Below are positions 1 through 7,672 of a DNA stretch of 64,000 nt, in pieces. How positions within the stretch are numbered: position 1 is the first letter of the stretch; each line of letters begins with the position of its first letter. The stretch spans positions 1,607,838 through 1,671,837 of the forward strand of contig NZ_SODP01000002.1 in NCBI RefSeq assembly GCF_004365355.1. The letters are read 5' to 3'. The translations under genes and the position numbers were made by a program. This DNA comes from Kribbella pratensis (GTDB lineage Bacteria > Actinomycetota > Actinomycetes > Propionibacteriales > Kribbellaceae). The notes beneath the pieces are model-generated. The model was not told the origin of the DNA. It saw nothing but the letters and a program-made list of their open reading frames with translations, and searched no databases.

Positions 1-120
1 GACCGTCTGGACCAGGTCCTCTGCGCTGTGCACACTGCCGCTCAGCATCAGCCCGAGCCGCAGCAGCCGGCGTTCGCTCGACTGCACCAGCTCATCGAAG
101 GGGAGCGACCTCGTCGTCAC
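1..120 (-). CDS. SigE-family sigma-70 factor, N-terminal fragment (runs off window)
   Basis: Only 40 codons are visible, reading leftward off the window edge. The translated stretch FDELVQSSERRLLRLGLMLS, followed by HSAEDLVQT, is the start of region 2 of a small sigma-70 factor, the segment that contacts core RNA polymerase. It fits the actinobacterial SigE-like group of short ECF-type factors. GTG at 120 is chosen because GGAG (complement of 128-131) lies 7 nt upstream; the in-frame GTG at 126 is too close to it. The gene begins about 40 nt after marP on the same strand, so it may be read through from the nth-tlpA-nudix-marP operon. The rest of the protein cannot be seen. Confidence 0.75.
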   Translation of the reverse strand, partial: MTTRSLPFDELVQSSERRLLRLGLMLSGSVHSAEDLVQTV

Positions 121-162
121 CGTCACACTCCTTCAACGCGGCGTACGACGGATTCCGCTGCG

Positions 163-1335
163 TCACGTGCAGGATTGGGTGGAGACCTCTTGGGTGGCGG
201 TGGTGCCGGTGCGGGCGTCGGCGGAGACCTGTTCGGCGGTGAGGACGTAGCCGGTCCGGTTGTCCTCGACGGAGGCGGCGAAGACCACGCCGTACACCGT
301 GCCCTTGGCCGACAGCAGCGGGCCGCCGGAGTTGCCGGGGCGGACCGAGGCCCAGATCGAGAACGCGTCGCGGGTGACGGTCTTGTCGCCGTAGATGTCC
401 GGGCCACGGAGCCGTTCCTCGGAGCGGATCCGGGCCGGCTCGGAGTCGAACGGACCGTTCTCCGGGTAGCCGAGCACGACCGCCGAGTCGTCGGCCTTAC
501 CGGCGAAGTCGAAGGTCAGCGGCTGCTCTTTCAGGTTCGGCACGTACAGCACCGCGATGTCGGTCTCGGGGTCGAACACGACGACCCTGGCTTCGTACTT
601 CTTCCCGTTCACCTCGACCTGCGGCGAGCTGACGCCGGCCACGACGTGTGCGTTCGTCATCACTCGCTGCGGCGCGTACACGAACCCGCTGCCCTCGAGA
701 CCGCGCGAGCAACTGGCGACGCCGGTCACCTTCGCGATCCGCGAGTACGCCGAGCGCACCGGCTGCTGGCGCGCGATCGCGCTGTCCGGCGGCTGGGTGT
801 CGCGGATCCGCTCCGGCACGAACGGGTCGAGGAACCGCGGGAACAGATCGGTGTTGACCACGTCGTTGAACGACTGCAGCGCCCGATCGGCGCTGCTCGG
901 CAGGACTTCGTCGACCTTCGCCAGCACCTGCGACCCGCGGACCGCCGACGTCACGCTGGGGATGCGAGCCCCGCTCACTGCGACGCCGAGCACCCACGCG
1001 ACGATCAGCACCGAGGCGGCCGCCAGCGCTGCGCCGCCGAGCGCGTCGAGGAACCGGATCGGTTTCCAGGACAGCCGGTTGCGCACTCTGGTGCCGACCA
1101 TTGCCCCGAGCATTCGCCCGAGCGCGGCCAGTCCCACCACCAGCACCAGCGCGGCGAACGACACCGTCACGCTCGGTGAGAAGTGGTCCAGGATCTTCGG
1201 AACGCCCCAGACGCCGATCGCGGCGCCGCCGAGCAGGCCGAGCGTGGCGCAGGCGCCGAGCACGAACCCTTCGACGTACCCCGAGATCGCCACCAGTGCC
1301 GCGGTGCCGAGCACCGCCCAGTCGAGCCAGCTCAT
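163..1335 (-). CDS. marP: MarP-like membrane serine protease
   Basis: A 390-residue membrane protease. The first ~135 residues form four hydrophobic segments (CvpA-like). A linker follows, then an extracytoplasmic chymotrypsin-like domain with catalytic His in VMTNAHVVAG (~232), Asp in DPETDIAVLYV (~265) and Ser in RPGNSGGPLL (~337). Two Cys residues in the protease domain could form a disulfide, as known for the family. MarP in mycobacteria supports acid and oxidative stress resistance by processing envelope substrates; that role is family knowledge. The start ATG at 1335 overlaps the upstream Nudix stop (ATGA), so it is translationally coupled and last in the nth-tlpA-nudix-marP run. Gene order matches the mycobacterial locus. 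Confidence 0.92.
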   Translation of the reverse strand: MSWLDWAVLGTAALVAISGYVEGFVLGACATLGLLGGAAIGVWGVPKILDHFSPSVTVSFAALVLVVGLAALGRMLGAMVGTRVRNRLSWKPIRFLDALGGAALAAASVLIVAWVLGVAVSGARIPSVTSAVRGSQVLAKVDEVLPSSADRALQSFNDVVNTDLFPRFLDPFVPERIRDTQPPDSAIARQQPVRSAYSRIAKVTGVASCSRGLEGSGFVYAPQRVMTNAHVVAGVSSPQVEVNGKKYEARVVVFDPETDIAVLYVPNLKEQPLTFDFAGKADDSAVVLGYPENGPFDSEPARIRSEERLRGPDIYGDKTVTRDAFSIWASVRPGNSGGPLLSAKGTVYGVVFAASVEDNRTGYVLTAEQVSADARTGTTATQEVSTQSCT

Positions 1336-2036
1336 TCCACGCCTTCCGACTTGTCCCCGTGCCTCCGCCAGGCCGCCTCGACCAGTCGGTCGGGCAACGG
1401 TACGACGACCGAGGGGTCCCAGTCGCGGCGCCATCCGCCGAGAAGGAGCACTTTATCCAGCAACCCCGCCGTGAAGCCCCAGATGTAGAGGTCGTCGACG
1501 ACGAACGCCGGACCGGTGAAGCCGGACGGGTGCAGGCAGCTGATCCGGTTCGCCGGGTCGGCGAGCGCGCTGATCGGCACCTCGTGCACCGAGGCGACCT
1601 CGGCCGGGTCGACCACCGCGACCGGCGACGGCTTCCGCCACCACGCGAGCACCGGCGACACACCGAAGTTGCTCACCGGCACCCAGAGCGCCGGCCAGAT
1701 CGCGAACGGTACGACGCCGGCCGGATCCAGCCCGGTCTCTTCCTCGGCCTCGCGCAATGCGGTCCGGACCAGACCCTCGTCACCGGTCCCGTCCTCGGGA
1801 TCGGCGCCGCCGCCGGGGAACGCCATCTGCCCGGCATGGCTGCGCAACGTCCAGGCCCGCTCGGTCAGCAGCACCTCGGGACCGTCGTTGCCCTCGGCAA
1901 ACAAGATGAGGACGGCGGACTTCCGCACCGACGGATCGTCCGGCGGCAGGAAGCGGGACAACTGGTTCGGGTCCACGTCGTCGGACGCCTTCGCCAACGG
2001 ACGCAGCCAGTCCGGGATCTCCACATCGAACGTCAT
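1332..2036 (-). CDS. Nudix hydrolase, CoA pyrophosphatase type
   Basis: 234 residues with a complete Nudix box. GGGADPEDGTGDEGL leads into ALREAEEETGL, giving the REXXEEXG metal-binding core. The FPGGG start and the spacing resemble the NUDT8/CoA diphosphatase group, which cleaves CoA to phosphopantetheine and 3',5'-ADP. Substrate is inferred from family resemblance only. A start at 2036 overlaps the tlpA stop (ATGA), and the gene's own stop overlaps the marP start, so it is the middle of a coupled operon. A longer upstream reading frame exists but would run back through tlpA and is rejected. Confidence 0.85.
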   Translation of the reverse strand: MTFDVEIPDWLRPLAKASDDVDPNQLSRFLPPDDPSVRKSAVLILFAEGNDGPEVLLTERAWTLRSHAGQMAFPGGGADPEDGTGDEGLVRTALREAEEETGLDPAGVVPFAIWPALWVPVSNFGVSPVLAWWRKPSPVAVVDPAEVASVHEVPISALADPANRISCLHPSGFTGPAFVVDDLYIWGFTAGLLDKVLLLGGWRRDWDPSVVVPLPDRLVEAAWRRHGDKSEGVE

Positions 2037-2632
2037 CGCGCGTGCTCCTCGACCAGCTGATCGAGCTGGTGCTGCGAGGTGAGCACGCCGCGATGCACGA
2101 AGGCGACAGCGCCGTCCTTGTCGATGAAGGCGGTCAGCGGCGGGCCGCCGATCTTCAACGCACGCTGGATCGCCTTGTCCCGGTCGACGACGTGCGGATA
2201 CGTCAGCCCCTCGTCGGTCGCGAACTTCACCGCAAGCTCCGGCCGCGGGTCGTCGTAGTCGATCCCGAGCATCTTGACCGTCCCCGCCTTCGCCAGGTTG
2301 GCGAGGTACGGCGCTTCGTCGCGGCACGGACCGCACCACTGCGCCCACACGTTGATCACGAGCGGACCGCGGAGGTCGGCGAGCCGGATGTCCGGGCCGC
2401 TGCCCAGACACGGAAGCGTGACGTCCGGCAATGCGCCGGTGGTGGGTGGTCTCGACGGCGTCGACGGGCAGGCCGCCAGCTTGTCCGCGCCCGCGACCGG
2501 AGTCGGCGTTGACGTGGCTCCCGGCTTCTCCGTGCCGCAGGCAGCCAGCAGGATCGCGAGCGCGACGCCCGTCGCCGCACGGACCAGTGGCCGGCGGCGG
2601 GACGTCGTACGCGATCGTGCTGGACGGTTCAC
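2033..2632 (-). CDS. TlpA/ResA-like thioredoxin-fold lipoprotein
   Basis: 199 residues. An Arg-rich N-terminus precedes a hydrophobic stretch ending in the lipobox LLAACG, so the mature protein should be lipid-anchored at the outer face of the membrane. The thioredoxin domain carries the redox motif WAQWCGPCRDEAPYL and the region GGPPLTAFIDKDG with the cis-proline. It probably reduces disulfides in extracytoplasmic proteins, for example in cytochrome c maturation or envelope maintenance; the partner is unknown. GTG at 2632 overlaps the nth stop (GTGA), which decides the start against a longer reading frame. The neighbouring marP protease may act on the same envelope compartment. Confidence 0.88.
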   Translation of the reverse strand: MNRPARSRTTSRRRPLVRAATGVALAILLAACGTEKPGATSTPTPVAGADKLAACPSTPSRPPTTGALPDVTLPCLGSGPDIRLADLRGPLVINVWAQWCGPCRDEAPYLANLAKAGTVKMLGIDYDDPRPELAVKFATDEGLTYPHVVDRDKAIQRALKIGGPPLTAFIDKDGAVAFVHRGVLTSQHQLDQLVEEHAR

Positions 2633-3405
2633 GCCGGGACCTTCACCAGCTTCGCGGCGACCTCGGGGTCGGTCGGGCCGGTGCCGTACGACGGGCACCA
2701 CTGGGCGATCGGGCAGGCGCCGCAGGCCGGCTTCTTGGCGTGGCAGCGGCGGCGGCCGTGGAAGATCAGCCGGTGCGACAGCATCGTCCAGTCCTTCTTC
2801 GGGAAGAGCTCGCCGATGATGTGCTCGACCTTGACCGGGTCCTCCTCGGTGGTCCAGCCGAACCGGCGGACCAGGCGGCCGAAATGCGTGTCGACCGTGA
2901 TCCCGGGGATGCCGAAGGCGTTGCCGAGGACGACGTTGGCCGTCTTCCGGCCGGTGCCCGGGAGCTTCACCAGCTCGGTCAGCTTGTTCGGCACGACGCC
3001 GTCGTACTCGTCGACGAGAGCCTGGCCGAGCTTCATCACGCTGTTGGTCTTGGCCCGGAAGAAGCCGGTCGGCTTGAGGATGGCCTCCATCTCGTCCCGG
3101 TCGGCCTCGGCGTACGCCTGGGCGGTCGGGTACTTCGCGAAGAGCGTGGGCGTCACCTTGTTCACCGTGACGTCGGTGGTCTGGGCCGACAGGATGGTGG
3201 CCACCAGCAACTCGAGCGGGGTGGTGAAGTCCAGCTCGCAGTGGGCGTCCGGGTAGGTGTCGGTGAGCACCTTGTGCATCTTGCGGGCCCGGCGGACGAG
3301 CTGGGTGTGGGTCTCGTCGACGACCACGGGGGCCTTGCGGGGGAGGTTCAGCGAGACCGTCGGGAGGGCTCCCGGGACTGGTTCCGCGACACGCGGGGAT
3401 GGCAT
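2629..3405 (-). CDS. nth: endonuclease III (DNA glycosylase/AP lyase)
   Basis: Base-excision repair enzyme for oxidised pyrimidines. ELDFTTPLELLVATILSAQ, then the helix-hairpin-helix LVKLPGTGRKTANVV, including the catalytic Lys, and VDTHFGRLVRRFGW with the catalytic Asp are all present. The C-terminal iron-sulfur cluster cysteines are in CHAKKPACGACPIAQWC. ATG at 3405 gives 258 residues, slightly longer than the mycobacterial enzyme. No good ribosome site precedes it, so a start further inside is possible. It is divergent from crp and heads the leftward nth-tlpA-nudix-marP operon. Confidence 0.93.
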   Translation of the reverse strand: MPSPRVAEPVPGALPTVSLNLPRKAPVVVDETHTQLVRRARKMHKVLTDTYPDAHCELDFTTPLELLVATILSAQTTDVTVNKVTPTLFAKYPTAQAYAEADRDEMEAILKPTGFFRAKTNSVMKLGQALVDEYDGVVPNKLTELVKLPGTGRKTANVVLGNAFGIPGITVDTHFGRLVRRFGWTTEEDPVKVEHIIGELFPKKDWTMLSHRLIFHGRRRCHAKKPACGACPIAQWCPSYGTGPTDPEVAAKLVKVPA

Positions 3406-3539
3406 GGAGGCAAGCCTACGTGGCGGTGCCGACACCCGAGGGGCTACGGTTTTGTGGCGACCGGGTGTACACATATCGGTCGACGGACGTGGCGGATCCC
3501 ACGTCCGCAGTCGTGGTCGAAGGTCCTAGGAGGCCCAAA

Positions 3540-4217
3540 GTGGATGCCGCAGTGCTCCGACAGGCACCGCTGTTCAGTCAGCTCGATGACGAGGCGGCCG
3601 ACGCCCTGGCCGCATCGATGTCCGAGAGCCGGCTGCGGCGCGGCCAGGTGCTGTTCCACGAGGGCGACTCCGGTGATCGGCTGTTCGTCGTGGTCGAGGG
3701 CAAGGTCAAGCTCGGGCGTACGTCGGCCGACGGCCGGGAGAACCTGATCGCCGTGCTCGGCCCGGGCCAGATGTTCGGCGAGCTGTCGCTGTTCGACCCG
3801 GGACCGCGGTCCGCGACCGTCACCGCCGTCACCGACGCCCAGCTGATGTCGCTGACCCACGACGAGCTGCTCCGCTGGCTCGACGGGCGCCCCGCGGTCG
3901 CCCGCGGCCTGCTGCTGCAGCTGGCCGGGCGGCTGCGCAAGGTCTCCGACGTGGTGGCCGACCTGGTCTTCTCCGACGTGCCGGGCCGGGTCGCCAAGGC
4001 CCTGCTCGACCTGGCCAGCCGGTTCGGGCGCACCGCCGACGACGGCGTACACGTCCACCACGACCTCACCCAGGAGGAGCTCGCCCAGCTCGTCGGCGCT
4101 TCCCGCGAGACCGTGAACAAGGCGCTGGCCGACTTCGCCTCCCGGGGCTGGGTCCGCCTCGAGCCGCGCTCCGTCGTACTCCTCGACGTCGACCGCCTCC
4201 AACGCCGGGCGCGCTAG
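3540..4217 (+). CDS. crp: Crp/GlxR-type cAMP-responsive regulator
   Basis: 225 residues. The N-terminal cyclic-nucleotide-binding domain contains MFGELSLFDPGPRSATVTAV, the phosphate-binding cassette with the Glu and Arg that contact cAMP. A long dimer helix follows. The C-terminal winged helix DLTQEELAQLVGASRETVNK is the DNA-recognition helix-turn-helix. GTG at 3540 is chosen because AGGAGG (3529-3534) sits 5 nt upstream. The family is a global regulator of carbon and energy metabolism in actinobacteria. It diverges from nth and converges with the metallo-hydrolase at 4220, leaving only 2 nt between stops, the same order as in mycobacteria. Confidence 0.95.
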   Translation: MDAAVLRQAPLFSQLDDEAADALAASMSESRLRRGQVLFHEGDSGDRLFVVVEGKVKLGRTSADGRENLIAVLGPGQMFGELSLFDPGPRSATVTAVTDAQLMSLTHDELLRWLDGRPAVARGLLLQLAGRLRKVSDVVADLVFSDVPGRVAKALLDLASRFGRTADDGVHVHHDLTQEELAQLVGASRETVNKALADFASRGWVRLEPRSVVLLDVDRLQRRAR

Positions 4218-4219
4218 CT

Positions 4220-4981
4220 CTAGCCGTTCAGGTAGTCCAACTGGGCCCGCACCGAGCGTTCGGCGGCGGGCCAGAGGGTCTTGTCCACCTCGGCGTAGAC
4301 GTGTTCGACGATTGCCTCGGGAGTGGTGTGGCCCTCGGCGATGGCCGCGCGGACCTGGTTCAGGCGTTCCTCGCGGTGGTTGAGGTAGTAGGTGAGTACG
4401 GCGGCGGGGTCGTCGATGACGGGGCCGTGGCCCGGCAGCAGGCGCGCGACGCCGGCCGGTGAGTTGGCGAAGGCGCGGAGGCTGTTCAAGGAGTCGAGGT
4501 AGGGGCCCAGGGCACCATCCGGGTGTGCGACGACCGACGTACCGCGGCCGAGGACCGTGTCGCCGGTCAGCAGCGAGCCGTCCTGCGGGAGCCAGAAGCA
4601 GACCGAGTCGAGGGTGTGGCCGGGCGTCGGCAGGACCTCGATCCGCAGGCCGTCGGCGGTGATCACGTCGCCTTCGGACAGCCCGTGGGCGTGATCGGTC
4701 GGGATCCGGAAAGCGGGATCCACCGCCCGTACGCCGCAGCCGGCCCGGTTGGCGAACCAGGCGGCGCCCTCGGAGTGGTCCGGGTGTTTGTGCGTCAGCA
4801 GTACGACGGCCACCGGGCCGGCCGCCTCCAGGACGGCGGTGAGGTGCTCCTCGAGCAGCGGGCCGGGGTCGACGACGACCGAGCGCTCGCCGTCCGGCGC
4901 CTTCAGGATCCAGGTGTTGGTCCCGTCCAGCGTCATCGGGCCGGGGTTGTCCGCCCGCACGAGCGTCGCGTACTCGGTCAT
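4220..4981 (-). CDS. MBL-fold metallo-hydrolase (LACTB2-like)
   Basis: 253 residues. The metallo-beta-lactamase fold is shown by VVVDPGP, the zinc motif LLTHKHPDHSEGA (HxHxDH), PTPGHTLDSVCFWL, the Asp of LLTGDTVLG and LLPGHGPVIDDP. The C-terminal ~60 residues form the winged-helix-like tail seen in LACTB2 relatives. The substrate is not evident; relatives act on RNA or thioesters. ATG at 4981 overlaps the upstream Nudix stop (ATGA). It is the last gene of the DUF4177-ridA-nudix-MBL operon, next to crp as in mycobacteria (Rv3677c position). Confidence 0.88.
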   Translation of the reverse strand: MTEYATLVRADNPGPMTLDGTNTWILKAPDGERSVVVDPGPLLEEHLTAVLEAAGPVAVVLLTHKHPDHSEGAAWFANRAGCGVRAVDPAFRIPTDHAHGLSEGDVITADGLRIEVLPTPGHTLDSVCFWLPQDGSLLTGDTVLGRGTSVVAHPDGALGPYLDSLNSLRAFANSPAGVARLLPGHGPVIDDPAAVLTYYLNHREERLNQVRAAIAEGHTTPEAIVEHVYAEVDKTLWPAAERSVRAQLDYLNG

Positions 4982-5826
4982 GTCGTCTCCAGATAAGCCT
5001 GGTCGCCGTCGATCCGCACGGTCGGCATGATCGTCCGGATCTCACGGTCGCCTGCACCGGCCAGTACCGCGGCGACGTCGTCGTACTGCGTGAGATCGCG
5101 GCAGCACAGGTACGTCGGGGGCAGCATGAGCGTCTCGCCCGCGTCGACCGCGGCCACCGCGTCTCCCGGCCTGACCCACGCGACCTGATCGGATTCGCTC
5201 GTCACGTCCCGGGTCAGCTGACCGGCCGGGAGTGCCGCTACGAAGAAAGCGGTGTCGTACCGCTTGGGCTCGAACTCCGGCGTGATCCAGTGCGCCCACG
5301 CGCGAAGCAGATCCGCGCGGAGCAGGAGCCCGCGCCGCTGGAGGAAGTCGGCGAACGTCAACTGTCCGGCTTCCAGCGCCACCCGGTCGGCCTCCCAGTC
5401 CGCGCCGGTGGTGTCGCCGACCACCGTCTCGCTGGACGGGCCGGCGAGCAGGACGCCCGACTCCTCGAACGTCTCGCGGACGGCGGCGGCGACATACGCC
5501 GCCGCCAGCTCCGCAGAGCAGCCGAGCCGGGCGGCGAAGTCCTCCGGCGGCGGACCCGACCAGGAGCCCGCGATCGCCGAGTCGGCCGGATCGACCCGCC
5601 CGCCCGGGAAGACCGTCATCCCGGCGGCGAACGCCATGGTCCGCTGCCGCCGCAACAAGTAGACCTCCGGGCCGCCGGCCATTCCGGCTGCTCCGGCTGG
5701 TGCGTCGCGGAGCAGGATGACTGTGGACGCCGGTCGCGCCTCGACCGGGGTGCGGCCGGTCCGGGCGTGCTCGAGGGCTGTCTCGGCCATCCGGCCGGTC
5801 ATCAGTTCGGACTTCAGGTCCCGCAC
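4978..5826 (-). CDS. Nudix hydrolase, NUDT19-like
   Basis: 282 residues. The domain begins near PASTVILLRD. FPGGRVDPADS is separated by a long insertion from AAVRETFEESGVLL, which is the layout of the NUDT19/RP2 group of CoA and acyl-CoA diphosphatases. HWITPEFEPKRYDTAFFVA is another conserved patch. A second copy of the Nudix fold in this neighbourhood, besides the one at 1332, suggests housecleaning of CoA-type compounds. The start is uncertain: GTG at 5826 lies 8 nt after ridA, while ATG at 5802 is an alternative. Its stop overlaps the metallo-hydrolase start. Confidence 0.8.
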   Translation of the reverse strand: MRDLKSELMTGRMAETALEHARTGRTPVEARPASTVILLRDAPAGAAGMAGGPEVYLLRRQRTMAFAAGMTVFPGGRVDPADSAIAGSWSGPPPEDFAARLGCSAELAAAYVAAAVRETFEESGVLLAGPSSETVVGDTTGADWEADRVALEAGQLTFADFLQRRGLLLRADLLRAWAHWITPEFEPKRYDTAFFVAALPAGQLTRDVTSESDQVAWVRPGDAVAAVDAGETLMLPPTYLCCRDLTQYDDVAAVLAGAGDREIRTIMPTVRIDGDQAYLETT

Positions 5827-5833
5827 GATCGGG

Positions 5834-6295
5834 TTAACCGACCTCGACGATGAGTTCGACCTCGACCGGGGCGTCCAGCGGCAGGACCGGTACGCCGACC
5901 GCGCTGCGGGCGTGCTGCCCCGCGTCGCCGAAGACCTGGCCGAACAGCTCGGAGGCGCCGTTGGCGACCTGCGGCTGGCCGGTGAAGTCCGGCGTGGACG
6001 CGATGAACGCGACCGCCTTGACGATGCGCTTCACGTTCGCCAGGTCGCCGATCTCGGCCTTGACCGCGGCCAGCGCGTTCAGCGCACACTGCTGGGCGCA
6101 CTCGCTGGCGACCTCGGCGCTGACCTCGCCACCGACCTTGCCGGTGGCGATCAGCGTGCCCTCGCGCAGCGGCAGCTGACCGGACGTGTAGACCAGGTCA
6201 CCGGTCCGGACCGCCGGGACGTACGCGGCGACCGGCTTGGCCACGTCGGGCAGCTTCAGGCCGAGCCCGGCGAGCTTCTCCTCGGGGTGGCTCAT
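5834..6295 (-). CDS. ridA: RidA-family enamine/imine deaminase
   Basis: 153 residues of the YjgF/YER057c/UK114 family, which hydrolyses reactive enamines and imines made by PLP enzymes. Seen here are LVYTSGQLPL, the alternating helix with VKRIVKAVAFIAS, and HARSAVGVPVLPLDAPVEVE, with the Arg that binds the substrate carboxylate and the terminal Glu. ATG at 6295 overlaps the preceding DUF4177 stop (AAATGA), so the two are coupled. Together with the downstream Nudix and metallo-hydrolase genes it forms a small metabolite-repair operon. M. tuberculosis has a RidA homologue at the equivalent place. Confidence 0.9.
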   Translation of the reverse strand: MSHPEEKLAGLGLKLPDVAKPVAAYVPAVRTGDLVYTSGQLPLREGTLIATGKVGGEVSAEVASECAQQCALNALAAVKAEIGDLANVKRIVKAVAFIASTPDFTGQPQVANGASELFGQVFGDAGQHARSAVGVPVLPLDAPVEVELIVEVG

Positions 6296-6453
6296 TTGTC
6301 CTCGATCTCCCGCTTGAAGTAGGCGACCAGGTTCTCCGGGTTCAGCCCCGGGACGACCTGGACCAGCTCCCAGCCGTCCTGGCCGAAGTTGTCCAGGATC
6401 TCCTTGGTCGAGTGGACCAGCAGCGGCGCGGTGAAGTACTCGAACTTCTTCAT
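6292..6453 (-). CDS. small DUF4177-type protein
   Basis: A 53-residue protein beginning MKKFEYFTAPLL and containing NFGQDGWELVQVV, the hallmark of DUF4177 proteins, whose function is unknown. It ends four bases into ridA (ATGA overlap) and shares its leftward operon. ATG at 6453 is the only sensible start. Upstream lies the 35-bp tandem repeat block, so its promoter must lie in or next to those repeats. DUF4177-RidA pairs in the same order are known in actinobacteria; what the small protein does is not evident. Confidence 0.8.
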   Translation of the reverse strand: MKKFEYFTAPLLVHSTKEILDNFGQDGWELVQVVPGLNPENLVAYFKREIEDK

Positions 6454-6465
6454 GCAGGGGACTCT

Positions 6466-6605
6466 ACTGATACCTTCCCCGCCCCACCGCCCCGGTCAGG
6501 ACTGATACCTTCCCCGCCCCACCGCCCCGGTCAGGACTGATACCTTCCCCGCCCCACCGCCCCGGTCAGGACTGATACCTTCCCCGCCCCACTGCCCCGG
6601 TCAGG
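6466..6605. repeat. four tandem copies of a 35-bp unit
   Basis: Units begin at 6466, 6501, 6536 and 6571. Each starts ACTGATACCTTCCCCG and ends CCCCGGTCAGG. The first three are identical and the fourth differs at one base (ACTGCC for ACCGCC). The block fills most of the 189-bp gap between the leftward DUF4177 gene and the rightward ArsA-like gene, so it sits in a divergent control region. The near-identity points to recent tandem duplication. There are no spacers, so it is not a CRISPR array. Confidence 0.97.
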
Positions 6606-6642
6606 AACGGTGTGTCCTGGCACACGTCCTACCCTGGGACCT

Positions 6643-7596
6643 ATGGCGCGACTGCACGTGGTCACCGGTAAAGGGGGGACCGGGAAGACGACTGTTGCGG
6701 CCGCGATGGCTCTTTCGCTGGCCGAGGAAGGCAAGCGGGTCCTGCTCTGCGAGGTCGAGGGCCGCCAAGGACTCGCCCAGCTCTTCGACGTACCTCCCCT
6801 GCCGTACGTCGAACGCCGCATCGCGCAGGGCCCCGGCGGCGGTGAGGTGTTCGCGCTGGCCGTGGACGCCGAGGCCGCGCTGCTGGAGTACCTCGACATG
6901 TACTACCACCTCGGCCGCGCCGGCAAAGCGCTGGAGAAGGTCGGCGCGATCGACTTCGTCACCACGATCGCGCCGGGGCTCCGCGACGTACTGCTCACCG
7001 GCAAGGTCTACGAGGCGACCCGCCGCAAGGCGCACGGCCGGCTCGCGTACGACGCCGTGGTGCTGGACGCGCCGCCGACCGGGAGGATCGGGCGCTTCCT
7101 GAACGTGAACCACGAGGTCGCCGGGCTGGCCAAGGTCGGGCCGATCCGCAACCAGGCGGACGCGATCATGGGCATGCTGCGCTCGGACGTCACCCGGGTC
7201 CATCTGGTCACGCTGCTCGAGGAGATGCCGGTCCAGGAGACACTGGACGCGGTCGAGCAGTTGGAGAAGATCGACCTGAGGATCGGCTCGATCGTGGTGA
7301 ACATGGTCCGCAACAGCCCGCTCGACGATGACGCGCTGGCCCTTGCCGTGAAGGAGAAACTGCCCGCCGCCGAGCTCACCAGGGGCCTGAAGGCCGCTGG
7401 GATCACGGTCGGCGCCGACCTGGTCGAGACGCTCGCGAACGAGGCGCACGACCACGCCATCCGGGTCGGGCTCGAACGCGAGAACCGCGACCGGATAGAT
7501 GCCCTGGGCAAGAAAGTTGTCGAGTTGGAGCTACAGCCCGAGGGTATCGACCACGGCGCCCTGTTCGACCTGGCCGAGGAGTTGCGCCATGAGTGA
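6643..7596 (+). CDS. ArsA/Get3-like ATPase, first of pair
   Basis: 317 residues. The deviant P-loop GKGGTGKTTVAAAMA at the N-terminus, the switch region DAVVLDAPPTGRIGRFL and VVNMVRNSPLDD are typical of the SIMIBI ATPases related to arsenite-pump ATPase ArsA and the tail-anchored protein factor Get3. No arsenic gene is nearby, so arsenite transport is unlikely; the mycobacterial pair at the same place (Rv3679/Rv3680) is of the same type. ATG at 6643 is preceded by TACCCT (6630-6635) at 7 nt, which could be a -10 box for a leaderless message. It precedes a second paralogue by 69 nt and the two probably work as a heteromer. Confidence 0.85.
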   Translation: MARLHVVTGKGGTGKTTVAAAMALSLAEEGKRVLLCEVEGRQGLAQLFDVPPLPYVERRIAQGPGGGEVFALAVDAEAALLEYLDMYYHLGRAGKALEKVGAIDFVTTIAPGLRDVLLTGKVYEATRRKAHGRLAYDAVVLDAPPTGRIGRFLNVNHEVAGLAKVGPIRNQADAIMGMLRSDVTRVHLVTLLEEMPVQETLDAVEQLEKIDLRIGSIVVNMVRNSPLDDDALALAVKEKLPAAELTRGLKAAGITVGADLVETLANEAHDHAIRVGLERENRDRIDALGKKVVELELQPEGIDHGALFDLAEELRHE

Positions 7597-7630
7597 GCGT
7601 AGCGAACGAATCAACAAGCAGAGCACGAAT

Positions 7631-7672
7631 CCGTCATCCGCGCCCGCAGCGAAGCGAGGACGCGGATGACGG
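7631..7672 (+). promoter_or_regulatory. hairpin enclosing the start codon of the second ArsA-like gene
   Basis: A perfect 12-bp inverted repeat, CCGTCATCCGCG at 7631-7642 and CGCGGATGACGG at 7661-7672, brackets an 18-nt loop. The right arm contains the ATG (7666-7668) of the downstream ATPase and the loop holds its only plausible ribosome site, GAGGA (7656-7660). A 26-codon frame starting at 7589, inside the end of the upstream ATPase gene (MSERSERINKQ...), ends in a TGA that overlaps this ATG. Ribosomes arriving through it could open the hairpin. Regulation by coupling is inference. Confidence 0.6.

Noticed and set aside
3455..3539. Crp/GlxR site in front of crp (TGTGG and GTGTACACA half-sites)
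   Set aside because: The half-sites do not match the TGTGA-N6-TCACA spacing, and I could not support autoregulation.
6466..6605. Possible CRISPR array
   Set aside because: The 35-bp units are directly adjacent with no unique spacers and no cas genes are nearby.
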